Source of the DNA: JAGDZR01 sp049115695 | GTDB lineage: Bacteria; Bacteroidota; Bacteroidia; Cytophagales; Cyclobacteriaceae | DNA length: 64,000 nt | Assembly (NCBI GenBank): GCA_049115695.1 | Contig: JAGDZR010000001.1 | Span: 186,001 to 250,000, forward strand | Direction of reading: 5' to 3' | In this document: positions 8,773 to 18,191 of the stretch, piece after piece | Position numbering within the stretch: the first letter of the stretch is position 1 | How the letters are laid out: every line of letters begins with the position of its first letter | Program-made: the position numbers and the translations under genes | Notes under the pieces: generated by a model | Seen by the model: only the letters and a program-made list of their open reading frames with translations | Told to the model about the DNA's origin: nothing | Database searches by the model: none

Positions 8773-10068
8773 TCATTGATCATACATGTACCCAAATGTC
8801 AGGTTGAGAAGCGCTTTGATGCCAGTTATCATTCCAGCATCATCCACATAAAAATCTGGCGTATGGTGAGGAGCGGCATCTTTGGGGTTTGTGCCAGCTG
8901 GACAGCCACCAAGAAAGAAGAAAAACCCAGGTACCTCATTGGCAAAGAATGAAAAGTCTTCTGCGCCTGTAACAGCATTTCTTGTATAGACATTATCTGA
9001 ACCTATTGAGTTATTAAGCCAGTTTACGGCTTTTGAAGTGAGAGCCGGATCATTATAGGTCACCGGATATCCTTTTTGGATATCCACTTCAACTTTAGCT
9101 CCCATGCTCTCTCCAATTTTGGTGGCGGTTCGAATTAGATCTTCATGAACCTTATCCTGCATTTTAGTGTCTAACGTTCTGATGGTTCCAATCATTTCTG
9201 CAGTTTCTGGAATGATGTTGTTTCTTACTCCCGACCTAATCATTCCGATTGAAATGACTGCTGCTTCTTTTGTTAACTCTGTTTGCCTGCTCACAATAGT
9301 TTGTATTCCATTGATGATTTGAGCAGAGGTGACAATTGGGTCAACACCGTTCCATGGTTGAGATCCATGTGATTGACTGCCAGTTACAGTAATTACAAAT
9401 CTGTCAGCTGCAGCAAGCAGGCCTCCTGATTTATATGTGATATCACCAATAGGTGTTTTAGACCATATATGAAGACCAAATGCAACATCTACTTTTGGGT
9501 TTTGAAGTACTCCTTCCTTTACCATTAACTCCGCTCCCCCTTCTTCACCTTGAGGAGCACCTTCTTCTGCGGGTTGAAAGATGAATTTAACACTGCCTCT
9601 TAGTTCACTTTTCATTTGGGACAACACCTCTGCGACTCCCATTAAGATGGCCACATGTGTATCATGTCCACAGGCATGCATAACACCCGTTTCGATATCA
9701 TTGTAGGTAGACTTGACCTTGGAGGCCCAGGGAAGGTCCACTCGTTCGGTAACTGGTAATGCATCCATATCTGCCCGCAAGGCAACTACCGGCCCTGGTT
9801 TGGCCCCTTTTAACAGGCCGACCACTCCAGTCTTGGCTACTCCGGTTTGCACTTCAATTCCAAGTGATTTTAAGTGTGCTGCAATTTTTTCACCGGTTTT
9901 AAATTCTCGATTTGATAGTTCAGGATTTTGATGGAGGTCGTGACGCCATTCAATGACTTTAGACTCAACTTGATCGGCTAATGAGCCGGCTTTGGTCATG
10001 ACTGTTGCAGGTTGACTGATAGCCACTAGTGTCATGACTGATAAAATAATAGATGCAATTTTTCTCAT
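8773..10068 (-). CDS. M20D-family amidohydrolase, exported
   Basis: 431 residues with an N-terminal signal sequence (MRKIASIILSVMTLVAISQP). The M20 metal-binding motifs are in order: VVALRADMDALP (about 94-105), HACGHDTHVA (131-140) and FQPAEEG (164-170) with the general-base Glu pair. A lid/dimerisation domain (about 215-325) precedes the C-terminal GAEDFSFF segment. This subgroup includes IAA-amino-acid, hippurate and N-acyl-amino-acid hydrolases. The signal peptide suggests a periplasmic peptide or amino-acid conjugate hydrolase, but the substrate is unknown. It is monocistronic, with a strong terminator. Confidence 0.9.
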   Translation of the reverse strand: MRKIASIILSVMTLVAISQPATVMTKAGSLADQVESKVIEWRHDLHQNPELSNREFKTGEKIAAHLKSLGIEVQTGVAKTGVVGLLKGAKPGPVVALRADMDALPVTERVDLPWASKVKSTYNDIETGVMHACGHDTHVAILMGVAEVLSQMKSELRGSVKFIFQPAEEGAPQGEEGGAELMVKEGVLQNPKVDVAFGLHIWSKTPIGDITYKSGGLLAAADRFVITVTGSQSHGSQPWNGVDPIVTSAQIINGIQTIVSRQTELTKEAAVISIGMIRSGVRNNIIPETAEMIGTIRTLDTKMQDKVHEDLIRTATKIGESMGAKVEVDIQKGYPVTYNDPALTSKAVNWLNNSIGSDNVYTRNAVTGAEDFSFFANEVPGFFFFLGGCPAGTNPKDAAPHHTPDFYVDDAGMITGIKALLNLTFGYMYDQ

Positions 10069-10112
10069 GATCGAAATTTAGAAAGACATCATGAAAATTG
10101 GGTAACCGGTCG

Positions 10113-10142
10113 TAAAAAAAGAAAAGGCTGCAAGATGCAGCC
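10113..10142 (-). terminator. Rho-independent terminator after the small membrane-protein ORF
   Basis: GGCTGCA (10126-10132) and TGCAGCC (10136-10142) form a perfect seven-pair stem with a three-base loop. On the minus strand it is followed by TTTTCTTTTTTT. No gene other than the small ORF at 10173-10304 lies immediately upstream, so this supports that ORF being transcribed. Confidence 0.88.
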
Positions 10143-10172
10143 CATTCCTTTACCAATGTATGAAGAGGATTA

Positions 10173-10304
10173 CTAATTGCCGGTGTTTCTGATAGTGAAG
10201 TTTTCTGATGACCTACTGAAATACCTATCAGCAAGTATAAAAACGACTACCGCCGAAACACCTGCAACTAAAGATATTAAAGTATTATCAGATAAAAAAT
10301 TCAT
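10173..10304 (-). CDS. Small single-pass membrane protein (43 aa)
   Basis: The most plausible product starts at the ATG at 10304: MNFLSDNTLISLVAGVSAVV and onward through ILADRY to a short polar tail, 43 residues with one membrane helix (about 8-26). ATGs at 10316 and 10355 would lengthen it to 47 or 60. A strong terminator follows 30 bp downstream on the same strand. I do not recognise the family. Evidence for the gene is the clean TM-plus-charged-tail design and the dedicated terminator; evidence against is its size and the lack of any homology check. Confidence 0.5.
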   Translation of the reverse strand: MNFLSDNTLISLVAGVSAVVVFILADRYFSRSSENFTIRNTGN

Positions 10305-10374
10305 ATATGCCTCCATGGTGATTAATAGTTGTATTATTGGAATATAAAATTGCAAATAATTTATATAGCATACA

Positions 10375-10408
10375 ATACCCTATTTAGGGTATTTTTCAAC
10401 TTTAGTTG
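10375..10408. repeat. Two adjacent small inverted repeats
   Basis: AATACCCT / AGGGTATT with a four-base loop (about 10375-10394) is followed by TCAAC / GTTGA with a four-base loop (about 10396-10409). They sit between the 22-aa ORF and the small membrane-protein ORF. The first is followed by TTTTT on the plus strand, but no plus-strand gene precedes it. They could be 3'/5' mRNA structures or operators. Confidence 0.4.
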
Positions 10409-10415
10409 ATCCTGC

Positions 10416-10484
10416 TTATGTCATCATAAAAAATAAGCATGTGATCAGAAAAAGCATTCCCAGTGTTCTTATCAATGATTTCAT
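10416..10484 (-). CDS. Possible 22-aa hydrophobic micropeptide
   Basis: ATG at 10484 opens MKSLIRTLGMLFLITCLFFM and ends MT-stop, 22 residues: two basic residues followed by an unbroken hydrophobic helix. It lies between the sucC terminator and the small membrane-protein ORF, on the same strand. It could be a membrane micropeptide or a chance ORF; the composition is what makes it worth listing. Confidence 0.3.
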   Translation of the reverse strand: MKSLIRTLGMLFLITCLFFMMT

Positions 10485-10534
10485 GAGCTTTTACCTTTTG
10501 ATTCATAGTGTTTGTTGCCAAAAACATGCCAAAC

Positions 10535-10570
10535 AAAAAAATCCCTGATTGAACTACCAACCAGGGATTT
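10535..10570 (-). terminator. Rho-independent terminator of sucC
   Basis: AAATCCCTG (10539-10547) and CAGGGATTT (10562-10570) form a perfect nine-pair stem, followed by TTTTTT on the minus strand, 27 bp beyond the sucC stop codon. Confidence 0.88.
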
Positions 10571-10597
10571 TAATTTTTCTTAATGATGGTTTGGAAA

Positions 10598-11809
10598 CTA
10601 TGCCAGCACTTCCTTTACTTTTTGAGCTGCATCCTTCAATAGGATAGCAGAAGTAACTTTCAAACCTGACTCTTCAATGATTTTTGCTCCTTCCTCTGCG
10701 TTGGTGCCCTGTAGTCTGACAATGATCGGAACATTGATGGTTCCAATCTTCTTGTAAGCTTCAACCACACCGTTTGCGACACGATCGCATCTTACGATTC
10801 CTCCAAATATGTTAATTAAGATCGCTTTCACATTAGGATCCTTCAGGATGATCCTGAATCCGGCTTCTACTGTTTCAGCATTAGCCCCGCCTCCTACATC
10901 TAAAAAGTTGGCAGGCTCACCACCCGATAGCTTGATCATGTCCATGGTTGCCATGGCTAGTCCAGCGCCATTCACCATGCAGCCAACATTTCCATCAAGT
11001 TTCACATAATTTAGTCCTGATTGTGCAGCTTCTACTTCCAATGGATCTTCTTCGGTCACATCACGGAGTTCAGCAATGTCCTTGTGACGGTACAAGGCAT
11101 TGTCGTCAAGATTCACTTTAGCATCGACTGCTAGTATTTTATCATCAGAAGTCTTAAGAACCGGATTGATTTCAAACATTGATGCGTCTATTCCTTCAAA
11201 TGCAGCATAAAGGGAATAAATGAACTTTACCATTTGTTTGAACGCCTGTCCTTCTAATCCAAGTGCAAAAGCAACTTTTCTTGCTTGAAAACCTTGTAAG
11301 CCTACTTTTGGATCTATCCATTCCTTAATGATTTTCTCGGGAGTTTCTTCGGCCACTGTTTCGATATCCATACCACCTTCAGTAGATGCCATGATCGCAT
11401 TTTGACCCGTTCCTCTATCAAGGAGAATGGATAAATAGAATTCCTTAGGCTCTGATGCTCCGGGATAATATACATCCTGCGCAATGAGTACTTTGTTTAC
11501 TTTCTTGCCATCAGGGCCCGTTTGGTGAGTGACCAATGTACCCCCCAGAATATCTTTTGACTTTGGAATTACTTCATCCAGATTCTTTGCTAGTACGACA
11601 CCATTACTCCCTGTTTCTTCAATTTTCCCTTTACCACGACCGCCAGCATGTATTTGAGCTTTGATTACATACCAGTCCGTTCCGGTTGACTGATTCAATT
11701 CTTTTGCTGCTTCCTTTGCTTTTTCAGGAGTATCTGCTACGATTCCTTCCTGAATGGTCACACCGTAGTTTTTTAGTATCTCCTTTGCTTGATATTCGTG
11801 GATATTCAT
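10598..11809 (-). CDS. sucC: Succinate-CoA ligase (ADP-forming) subunit beta
   Basis: 403 residues, the usual length for SucC. It opens MNIHEYQAKEILKNYGV, the family hallmark, followed by the ATP-grasp domain (about 2-230, IKAQIHAGGRGKGKIEE and MFEINPVL). The C-terminal CoA-ligase domain has GNVGCMVNGAGLAMATMD, NFLDVGGGAN and INIFGGIVRCD. It forms the alpha2beta2 or alpha-beta TCA-cycle enzyme with SucD, making ATP or GTP from succinyl-CoA. sucD is not in this window, as is common in Bacteroidota. It is monocistronic, with its own terminator. Confidence 0.97.
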   Translation of the reverse strand: MNIHEYQAKEILKNYGVTIQEGIVADTPEKAKEAAKELNQSTGTDWYVIKAQIHAGGRGKGKIEETGSNGVVLAKNLDEVIPKSKDILGGTLVTHQTGPDGKKVNKVLIAQDVYYPGASEPKEFYLSILLDRGTGQNAIMASTEGGMDIETVAEETPEKIIKEWIDPKVGLQGFQARKVAFALGLEGQAFKQMVKFIYSLYAAFEGIDASMFEINPVLKTSDDKILAVDAKVNLDDNALYRHKDIAELRDVTEEDPLEVEAAQSGLNYVKLDGNVGCMVNGAGLAMATMDMIKLSGGEPANFLDVGGGANAETVEAGFRIILKDPNVKAILINIFGGIVRCDRVANGVVEAYKKIGTINVPIIVRLQGTNAEEGAKIIEESGLKVTSAILLKDAAQKVKEVLA

Positions 11810-11879
11810 TTCAGATAATTTTTACGCGAATCTAGCGGATAGTAAGTGTTTAATCAAACAAGGGATCAGAATTGACTCC

Positions 11880-11887
11880 TATATTTG
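11880..11887 (+). promoter_or_regulatory. Candidate -7 box for the LolD-like gene
   Basis: TATATTTG fits the Bacteroidota -7 consensus TAnnTTTG. It lies only 5 bp before the chosen ATG at 11893, so transcription would start at or next to the start codon and the mRNA would be almost leaderless. No clear -33 TTG is seen. Confidence 0.35.
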
Positions 11888-11892
11888 CGTTC

Positions 11893-12570
11893 ATGCTGAT
11901 AGCTGAGAATTTGCACAAATCATATGGCTCGTTGAAGGTGCTGAACGAGATTAACCTGGAAATCACAGAAAGTGAAGTGGTATCTATAGTGGGCGCCTCT
12001 GGAGCAGGGAAGAGTACACTACTGCATTTGCTTGGTACCTTGGATACACCAGACTCAGGTTCTGTAACCATGAACGGGCAATTGATCTCAGGTATGTCAG
12101 CCAAACAGTTGGCAAAGTTTCGAAACAAACATATTGGTTTCATTTTCCAATTTCATAATCTTTTACCTGAGTTTACCGCTCTTGAGAATGTGGCAATGCC
12201 AGGATTCATCATGGGCAGAAAACAAAAGGAAGTGCTAGAGAGGGCTGATTATTTGCTCAATATGCTGGGATTAAAAAATCGAGAAACCCATAAGCCTTCA
12301 GAATTATCGGGAGGAGAGCAGCAAAGAGTTGCAGTGGCCAGAGCACTGATCAACGAACCTGAAATCGTTTTTGCTGATGAACCATCAGGTAATCTGGACT
12401 CCAAAAATGCTGAAGATTTGCATCAGCTATTTTTTAAAGTACGACAGGAAATCAAAAGCTCATTTGTCGTTGTTACCCATAATGACGACCTGGCTGATAT
12501 GGCAGATAGAAAATTCATCATGAAGGACGGACAGATTATCGATTCAGTGACCAAACCAGCGAAAATGTAG
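11893..12570 (+). CDS. lolD: LolD-like ABC transporter ATP-binding protein
   Basis: About 225 residues from the ATG at 11893 (MLIAENLHKSYG). The frame-open ATG at 11872 would add seven residues unlike the family. Walker A GASGAGKST, signature LSGGEQQRVAVARAL and Walker B IVFADEPSGNLDS are intact. The closest recognisable group is LolD/MacB/FtsE, which powers extraction of lipoproteins or substrates from the inner membrane. No LolC/E-type permease is adjacent, so the partner is encoded elsewhere. The last 35 bp overlap the 3' end of the convergent TonB-receptor gene. Confidence 0.88.
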   Translation: MLIAENLHKSYGSLKVLNEINLEITESEVVSIVGASGAGKSTLLHLLGTLDTPDSGSVTMNGQLISGMSAKQLAKFRNKHIGFIFQFHNLLPEFTALENVAMPGFIMGRKQKEVLERADYLLNMLGLKNRETHKPSELSGGEQQRVAVARALINEPEIVFADEPSGNLDSKNAEDLHQLFFKVRQEIKSSFVVVTHNDDLADMADRKFIMKDGQIIDSVTKPAKM

Positions 12571-14809
12571 CTTGGTGATTGCGAGGAAGTCCTGGGTAAT
12601 AGTAACGAGGCGCATTGCCCCCAAAACCAGTTGCATTGATGGATATCATGGATGCATATTTTTCATTGAGTAGATTATGGGTACGAAACCCTATTGAGCA
12701 TGTCAGTTCATTGAAAAACATTTTTTCCAGTTTAATCCAACCATTGATCAGTTGATATGCAGGGTTGAAGATTTCATTCGCATCATTCATTGGCATGGTT
12801 CCAACATATTGATGTGCTAAGCCGAGTTGAACAAATTCAAGTGCTTTGGCATCTACACTAATGGCTGATTGATGCTGAGGAACACCGGTGAGTTTATTGC
12901 CTGAATAATCCATGCCTCCATCATCAAATTCGCTGAAATGAAAACTTGAGAACGAGTAGCTCCCTTCGGTATTTATTATCAGATTTCTTTGATTGAGTAG
13001 GAGCCAGCGGGTTTCAAGTTCCACGCCATTATGTTGGGTGTTGCCTGCATTTCGAGCTAGCCATTCACCGCTTCCTAAGGTTTCGGCAACTAGCAGATTG
13101 TTGATTGACATAGTGTAGATAGAAATGGCGCTCCATAATCTGTCAGTTTGCTGATATCTGGTGCCAATTTCAGCATTCCATCCGGTTTCTGGTTGTAGAT
13201 CTGTGTTGACCGCACCAGAGGGCAATAACGTCTCTTCTACACTTGGAGGAGAAAATCCATGACTTAGACTGAAGAATGACGTAATGTTTTGGGTAGGATA
13301 ATAGAAGAGAGAGAATCGGGGAGATAGGGTTGGGTCAAAACTGTGTTTTCCAGAATAGTCGATACTGTCATTGGCGAAGTAGTCATCCAATTGATAACCG
13401 GTTGAGTTTAAGTTGTACCCAATTTGAGCGTTTAGTTGACGACTCAATTGATAATTAAATTCTCCGAACAGATTAGCGTAATATCGATTTTCAGCAAAAT
13501 CACTGAGTATATTTCCAAGGAGGCTGCCATTCCCATTGTTTTGCCTGTACAGGTTTTCATAGGTATTCCATTGGTATTGGTCAGCATAGAGCTCGAAACC
13601 CTGCGTCAAATTAACTTTATCAGTCAATGTTAACGCAAGACTGCTTCTCAGGCCGATTCCCGCCACAGATTCTTTTAGAATGTTGAATGGGCGAGCCTCA
13701 TAGGCATTTCTATAGTTTGCAAACAGACTTGTTTTGATGTATCCGCTTGCGTTAAGTTTTCTTTCAAGGGTAGCCCCTGTTAGCATTTTAAAGTAATCTT
13801 CATATCCCTGCGATTGATTCCAGGTAAATGCAGCCTTGGTTGGTTCATTTTCAAAATCATCTTGATTGAGAGCGCTAGGAATTCCAGCTTTTTGGTCTAC
13901 TGCATAGAACAGTAATGACACCTTATTGCGATCAGCGTTAAGGTCATCTGTAAGAAAGATTGACTTACGATTAAACTCGTTATTTGCTCTGTAACCCGCA
14001 GATTTTTGTTGATTGATGCTGATGGAAAAATTCGATCGTTCCGTATTGTCAGCATACCCAAAACCACTTCTAAACAGACCAAATGACCCAATGCTTCCAT
14101 TCGCTCTTATTGACCTTTCATTTTTATTGGAGTTTTTAGGTGTCAGGTTGATAACACCCCCAAGACCATTGCCATAAATGCTTGCATTTGGCCCTTTCAG
14201 AACTTCAATGGTTCCGATGTTTGACATGTCAATGTCTTCCAGAGTAGTTTCTCCTGACCCATCGGTTAGCGGAATATCCCCAAAGTATGCTTTGATTTTA
14301 TTGGTGGAAAAAGGACTCCTTGCGCCAATGCCCCTTATTGTAATTCTATTGGTATTCAAGGCTCCAGACTGCATGTATACTCCGGGTAGGCTGTTCAATG
14401 AGCTTGTGATGATGCTTTGATCGAGATTGTCCAGTTGTTGCATTGTTTTGATAGAAACTCCTCCCGCATAAGCATCAAATGAAATGGGAGAGGCTGGTCC
14501 ACGAACCACGACCTGCTTTAAGTTGTAAATCGAAGGTGTTAGCTTGATTGTTTTCTTATCAACAGCTTTCAATTTGACTTGATCGTATCCAAGCATTGAA
14601 ATGAACCAGCTATCGCCAGTTGTGATGGTAAATTCTCCACTTTCAGAGCTAATGGTAGTGTTCGAATCAGGAAGAGAAATGATCAATGCCCCTACAATTG
14701 GTTCGTCTGTATTGATGTCCAGAATACGTCCGCTCAATGACTGACCATGGCTATTGATGCCAGCAATAAGTGTGATTGAAATGATTAAAAGAAATTGAAT
14801 GATTTTCAT
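12536..14809 (-). CDS. TonB-dependent outer-membrane receptor
   Basis: 757 residues: signal peptide (about 1-22), a CarboxypepD-reg-like domain (about 25-90, LSGRILDINTDEPIVGALI), a plug (about 105-225, with ITIRGIGARSPFS and IEVLKGPNASIYGNGLGGVI) and a 22-strand-type barrel to the end. The barrel resembles siderophore or metal-complex receptors of the FecA group more than SusC, and no SusD partner is adjacent, so iron- or cofactor-complex uptake is the best guess. No TonB or ExbB genes are near. The gene ends inside the 3' end of the LolD-like gene. Confidence 0.92.
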   Translation of the reverse strand: MKIIQFLLIISITLIAGINSHGQSLSGRILDINTDEPIVGALIISLPDSNTTISSESGEFTITTGDSWFISMLGYDQVKLKAVDKKTIKLTPSIYNLKQVVVRGPASPISFDAYAGGVSIKTMQQLDNLDQSIITSSLNSLPGVYMQSGALNTNRITIRGIGARSPFSTNKIKAYFGDIPLTDGSGETTLEDIDMSNIGTIEVLKGPNASIYGNGLGGVINLTPKNSNKNERSIRANGSIGSFGLFRSGFGYADNTERSNFSISINQQKSAGYRANNEFNRKSIFLTDDLNADRNKVSLLFYAVDQKAGIPSALNQDDFENEPTKAAFTWNQSQGYEDYFKMLTGATLERKLNASGYIKTSLFANYRNAYEARPFNILKESVAGIGLRSSLALTLTDKVNLTQGFELYADQYQWNTYENLYRQNNGNGSLLGNILSDFAENRYYANLFGEFNYQLSRQLNAQIGYNLNSTGYQLDDYFANDSIDYSGKHSFDPTLSPRFSLFYYPTQNITSFFSLSHGFSPPSVEETLLPSGAVNTDLQPETGWNAEIGTRYQQTDRLWSAISIYTMSINNLLVAETLGSGEWLARNAGNTQHNGVELETRWLLLNQRNLIINTEGSYSFSSFHFSEFDDGGMDYSGNKLTGVPQHQSAISVDAKALEFVQLGLAHQYVGTMPMNDANEIFNPAYQLINGWIKLEKMFFNELTCSIGFRTHNLLNEKYASMISINATGFGGNAPRYYYPGLPRNHQATFSLVWSLNR

Positions 14810-14875
14810 TTCGCGTCAATTTATGAAATGTGTGGGTAGCGACAATGTTTATTTATGTAAACTGCGGTCAATTCT

Positions 14876-15718
14876 ATGAGGCTGTCAAAAGGTGTGCAAT
14901 ATATGCTGATCGCCACTTTCGTTTTTTCACTAATGAAAGTGTTTGTGAAGCTCATTACCCATATACCAGTAATTGAGATTATTCTATTTCGAAGTATCAT
15001 CTCTCTGGTGATCAGTTATTATTTCCTTACTCGTCAGAAAGTATCTGTTTTTGGAAATAATAAGCCGTTGCTAATTAGCCGAGGGCTGTCAGGAGCAGTT
15101 GGACTTGGTTTGAATTTTTACCTTTTACAAGAAATACCCTTGGCAACTGCCTCTGTATTGACCTATCTCGCACCTATATTTTCCACATTGATCGGCATCT
15201 ATCTTGTGAAAGAGCGAGTGAAGCATGCACAGTGGATTTTCTTTGGTATGAGTTTCATTGGTGTGATCATTATTCAAGGGTTTGATGTTCGTGTTTCAAC
15301 ATGGCACTTGCTGATTGGTATTACAACATCGTTCTTTATGGGCTTGGCATACAATTTTGTCAGGAAGTTGAATACAACAGAACACCCACTTGTTATTATC
15401 TTTTATTTCCCACTTGTTTTAATGCCCATTGCATCCATCTGGTCATATTTTGTCTGGGTGCAACCAGTGGGAATGGATTGGGTTTATTTGTTGTTAGTAG
15501 GTATTTGCACTCAGGTAGCTCAATACTACATGACCAAGTCCTATCAGCAGGCGGAGATATCCAAAGTGTCAATTCTTAACTATTTGGGTATTGTGTTTAG
15601 TTTGTCATTTGGCTATTTCATTTTTGATGAAAATTTCACCATAATGGTTTATGTAGGAATGACAATGGTCATGATTGGTGTGATTGCAAACGTTGTTTAT
15701 AAGCGTATAAAAGGTTAG
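14876..15718 (+). CDS. EamA/DMT-family transporter
   Basis: 280 residues composed almost entirely of ten predicted membrane helices in two EamA repeats (about 1-130 and 140-278). The conserved ends of each half include LNFYLLQEIPLATASVLTYLAP at the end of helix 4 and SYQQAEISKVSILNYLGIVF in the second repeat. DMT transporters export amino acids, nucleosides or other metabolites; the substrate is not predictable. YebC follows 47 bp downstream on the same strand and may be co-transcribed. Confidence 0.9.
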   Translation: MRLSKGVQYMLIATFVFSLMKVFVKLITHIPVIEIILFRSIISLVISYYFLTRQKVSVFGNNKPLLISRGLSGAVGLGLNFYLLQEIPLATASVLTYLAPIFSTLIGIYLVKERVKHAQWIFFGMSFIGVIIIQGFDVRVSTWHLLIGITTSFFMGLAYNFVRKLNTTEHPLVIIFYFPLVLMPIASIWSYFVWVQPVGMDWVYLLLVGICTQVAQYYMTKSYQQAEISKVSILNYLGIVFSLSFGYFIFDENFTIMVYVGMTMVMIGVIANVVYKRIKG

Positions 15719-15765
15719 TCAGATCACTAACTTTTGTTTTATTTGCGGCAATAATTATTTTATCA

Positions 15766-16476
15766 ATGGGAAGAGCATTTGAATATCGAAGAGCAGCCAA
15801 AGAGGCAAGATGGGATAAGATGTCCAAGATATTTCCAAAGCTGGCTAAGGCAATACAAATAGCAGCCAGGGATGGGGGTGGAGATCCGGAAATGAACTCC
15901 AAATTGCGTACCGCAATTCAGAATGCGAAAACGCAGAATATGCCAAAGGATAACATTGACGCGGCAATCAAACGCGCTGTTGGCAAGGATGCGGATGCGT
16001 TAATGGAAATGACCTTTGAAGGGAAAGGTCCACATGGCGTGTTGGTTGTTGTTGAATGTACATCTGATAACAACAATCGTACGGTGGCCAATGTAAAGTC
16101 CTATTTCAATAAGGCCGGAGGAGGTTTGGTGCCTCCGGGATCCTTGGAATATATGTTTGATCGCAAGGCAGTGTTTGAGTTTGATAAAAGTGAAGGAATA
16201 GATCTTGAGGAGCTAGAACTGGAGCTAATAGATGGTGGTTTGGAAGAAATTGAGGAAAATGAAGGCCTGATCTACGCTTACGCTGACTTCAATAATTTTG
16301 GCGCACTGCAGAAGGCTATTGAGGATAAGGAGATAGAAATCAAGAAGTCTTCGCTAAAACGATTCCCAACTACTCCGGTAGATTTTGATGAAGATCAAAT
16401 GGAGGAAATTGAGAAAATGCTGGACAAAATAGAGGATGATGATGACGTCCAGCAGGTATTTACCAATATTGCATAG
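15766..16476 (+). CDS. YebC/PmpR (TACO1) family protein
   Basis: 236 residues. MGRAFEYRRAAKEARWDKMSK is the Bacteroidota version of the YebC N-terminus, followed by FPKLAKAIQIAARDGGGDPE, NMPKDNIDAAIKRAVG and VVVECTSDNNNRTVANVKSY. Formerly regarded as transcriptional regulators, YebC/TACO1 proteins have more recently been linked to translation of difficult peptide sequences. A strong terminator at 16506-16535 ends the unit. Confidence 0.95.
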   Translation: MGRAFEYRRAAKEARWDKMSKIFPKLAKAIQIAARDGGGDPEMNSKLRTAIQNAKTQNMPKDNIDAAIKRAVGKDADALMEMTFEGKGPHGVLVVVECTSDNNNRTVANVKSYFNKAGGGLVPPGSLEYMFDRKAVFEFDKSEGIDLEELELELIDGGLEEIEENEGLIYAYADFNNFGALQKAIEDKEIEIKKSSLKRFPTTPVDFDEDQMEEIEKMLDKIEDDDDVQQVFTNIA

Positions 16477-16505
16477 TAATAGTAGCTATAGAATAGATTG
16501 AATTT

Positions 16506-16535
16506 AAGCTCTGGTCATTGGTCAGAGCTTTTTTT
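16506..16535 (+). terminator. Rho-independent terminator after yebC
   Basis: AAGCTCTG (16506-16513) and CAGAGCTT (16523-16530) form a perfect eight-pair stem, followed by seven T. Confidence 0.9.
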
Positions 16536-16562
16536 ATATATTGACATTTAATCTGAATAATT

Positions 16563-18191
16563 ATGAAAAACTCATTAGTATCAGCAATAGGGCTAGTCTG
16601 TTTGATGGCTTGTACAACGACTAATCAACAGAGAATATCTACAAATCTGATTGATACAGTGGCTATTGCCAGTCATATTGAAGTTTTGTCTTCGGATGAG
16701 TATCTAGGTCGGAAACCCTTTACAGAAGGGGAAGAAAAAACAACTAAGTATCTAAAAGATCAATTCATGAAAATGGGATTGTCCCCTGGTAATGGTGAGA
16801 GCTATTTTCAGGAAGTACCCATGGTGGAGATTACAGCCAACCCTTCCGAGACAATGACGGTTTCGGGCTCAAATGGGCAAGTAGAGCTTGTGATTGAAAA
16901 GGATTATGTGGTGTTCACCGATCGTCCGGTTGATCAGACAGCCCTATCTGAGTCAGAAATGGTATTTGCTGGTTACGGGATTGTTGCACCTGAGTATGGC
17001 TGGGATGATTACAAAGGGTTGGATGTAAAAGGCAAAACGGTTGTGGTCATGGTGAATGATCCGGGGTTCTCTTCGGGGGATTCAACTTTATTTAAGGGAG
17101 AAACCATGACTTATTATGGCAGATGGACCTACAAGTATGAAGAGGCGGCCAGACAAGGTGCTGCAGGTATTCTCATCATCCATGAAACAGTCCCAGCAGG
17201 GTACCCATGGATGGTAGTAAGAAACAGCTGGTCGGGAGCTGCTCTGAAACTTGATCAAGCTAACGGGGCGTATCAATGCGACGTATTGGGTTGGATATCA
17301 AGAGATGCTGCTATCAAGGTATTTGAATTGTCTGAAGAAGATATGATTGGATTTGCCGAGCGCTCACGTTCCAAAGATTTTGAACCGATTCAATTGGGCG
17401 TGAATGTTTCTGTGGCCATTGAAAACACTATTAAAAGAGACGTCTCAAAAAATGTTGTAGCCAAGATTACAGGGAGCGAAAGTCCAGATGAAACCATCAT
17501 ATATTCTGCTCATTGGGATCATCTCGGAGTTGGTCCTGATGTGGATGGGGACAGTATTTATAATGGCGCATATGACAATGCAAGTGGAGTGGCAGTCACT
17601 TTAGACATAGCCAGACTTTTTAAGCAAAATCCACCGAAAAGAAGTGTAATGTTTCTACTGGTCACTGCGGAAGAGCAGGGGCTACTTGGATCGGCATATT
17701 ATGCTTCCAATCCAATAGTTGCTGCTGGTGCTACTGTTGCGAATCTTAACCTTGATGGGGTAACACCTTATGGGGCCATGAAAGATCTTACCGTGATTGG
17801 GTATGGGCAATCTGAGCTGGAGGATCTTGCAGACTCAATCGCCAAAGAACAAAACAGATATTTGCTACCAGACCAGCATCCGGGAAAAGGCTATTTCTTT
17901 AGATCCGATCATTTCAGTTTTGCTAAAATTGGCATCCCAGCACTTTTTGCGTCCGGCAGTTATGATGGTGTTGAAGGAGGAGTGGAACGAATCAAAGCAA
18001 TATCGGACGCCTACAATCAATACAAATACCATAAGCCTGCGGATGAATATGATCCTTCTAGTTGGAGATATGGCAGCATGTATCAGGATGGTCAATTGTA
18101 TTATTTGCTAGGTAATGAACTCGCAAATAGTAACATATGGCCAAAGTGGAAGGATGGAAGCGAATTCAAGTCGATCCGGGAGGGAAATTAA
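16563..18191 (+). CDS. M28-family zinc metallopeptidase lipoprotein with PA insert
   Basis: 542 residues with a lipoprotein signal (LVCLMACTTT, Cys17). A protease-associated-like insert (about 130-260) precedes the M28 catalytic domain. Zinc ligands are visible in order: His317 (SAHWDH), Asp338 (GAYDNASG), the Glu370-Glu371 pair (VTAEEQG), Asp398 (NLNLDG) and a later His in RSDHFSF. Members are aminopeptidases or related exopeptidases; this one probably acts in the periplasm or at the outer membrane on peptides. It converges on the barrel-protein gene with no gap at the stop codons. Confidence 0.92.
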   Translation: MKNSLVSAIGLVCLMACTTTNQQRISTNLIDTVAIASHIEVLSSDEYLGRKPFTEGEEKTTKYLKDQFMKMGLSPGNGESYFQEVPMVEITANPSETMTVSGSNGQVELVIEKDYVVFTDRPVDQTALSESEMVFAGYGIVAPEYGWDDYKGLDVKGKTVVVMVNDPGFSSGDSTLFKGETMTYYGRWTYKYEEAARQGAAGILIIHETVPAGYPWMVVRNSWSGAALKLDQANGAYQCDVLGWISRDAAIKVFELSEEDMIGFAERSRSKDFEPIQLGVNVSVAIENTIKRDVSKNVVAKITGSESPDETIIYSAHWDHLGVGPDVDGDSIYNGAYDNASGVAVTLDIARLFKQNPPKRSVMFLLVTAEEQGLLGSAYYASNPIVAAGATVANLNLDGVTPYGAMKDLTVIGYGQSELEDLADSIAKEQNRYLLPDQHPGKGYFFRSDHFSFAKIGIPALFASGSYDGVEGGVERIKAISDAYNQYKYHKPADEYDPSSWRYGSMYQDGQLYYLLGNELANSNIWPKWKDGSEFKSIREGN

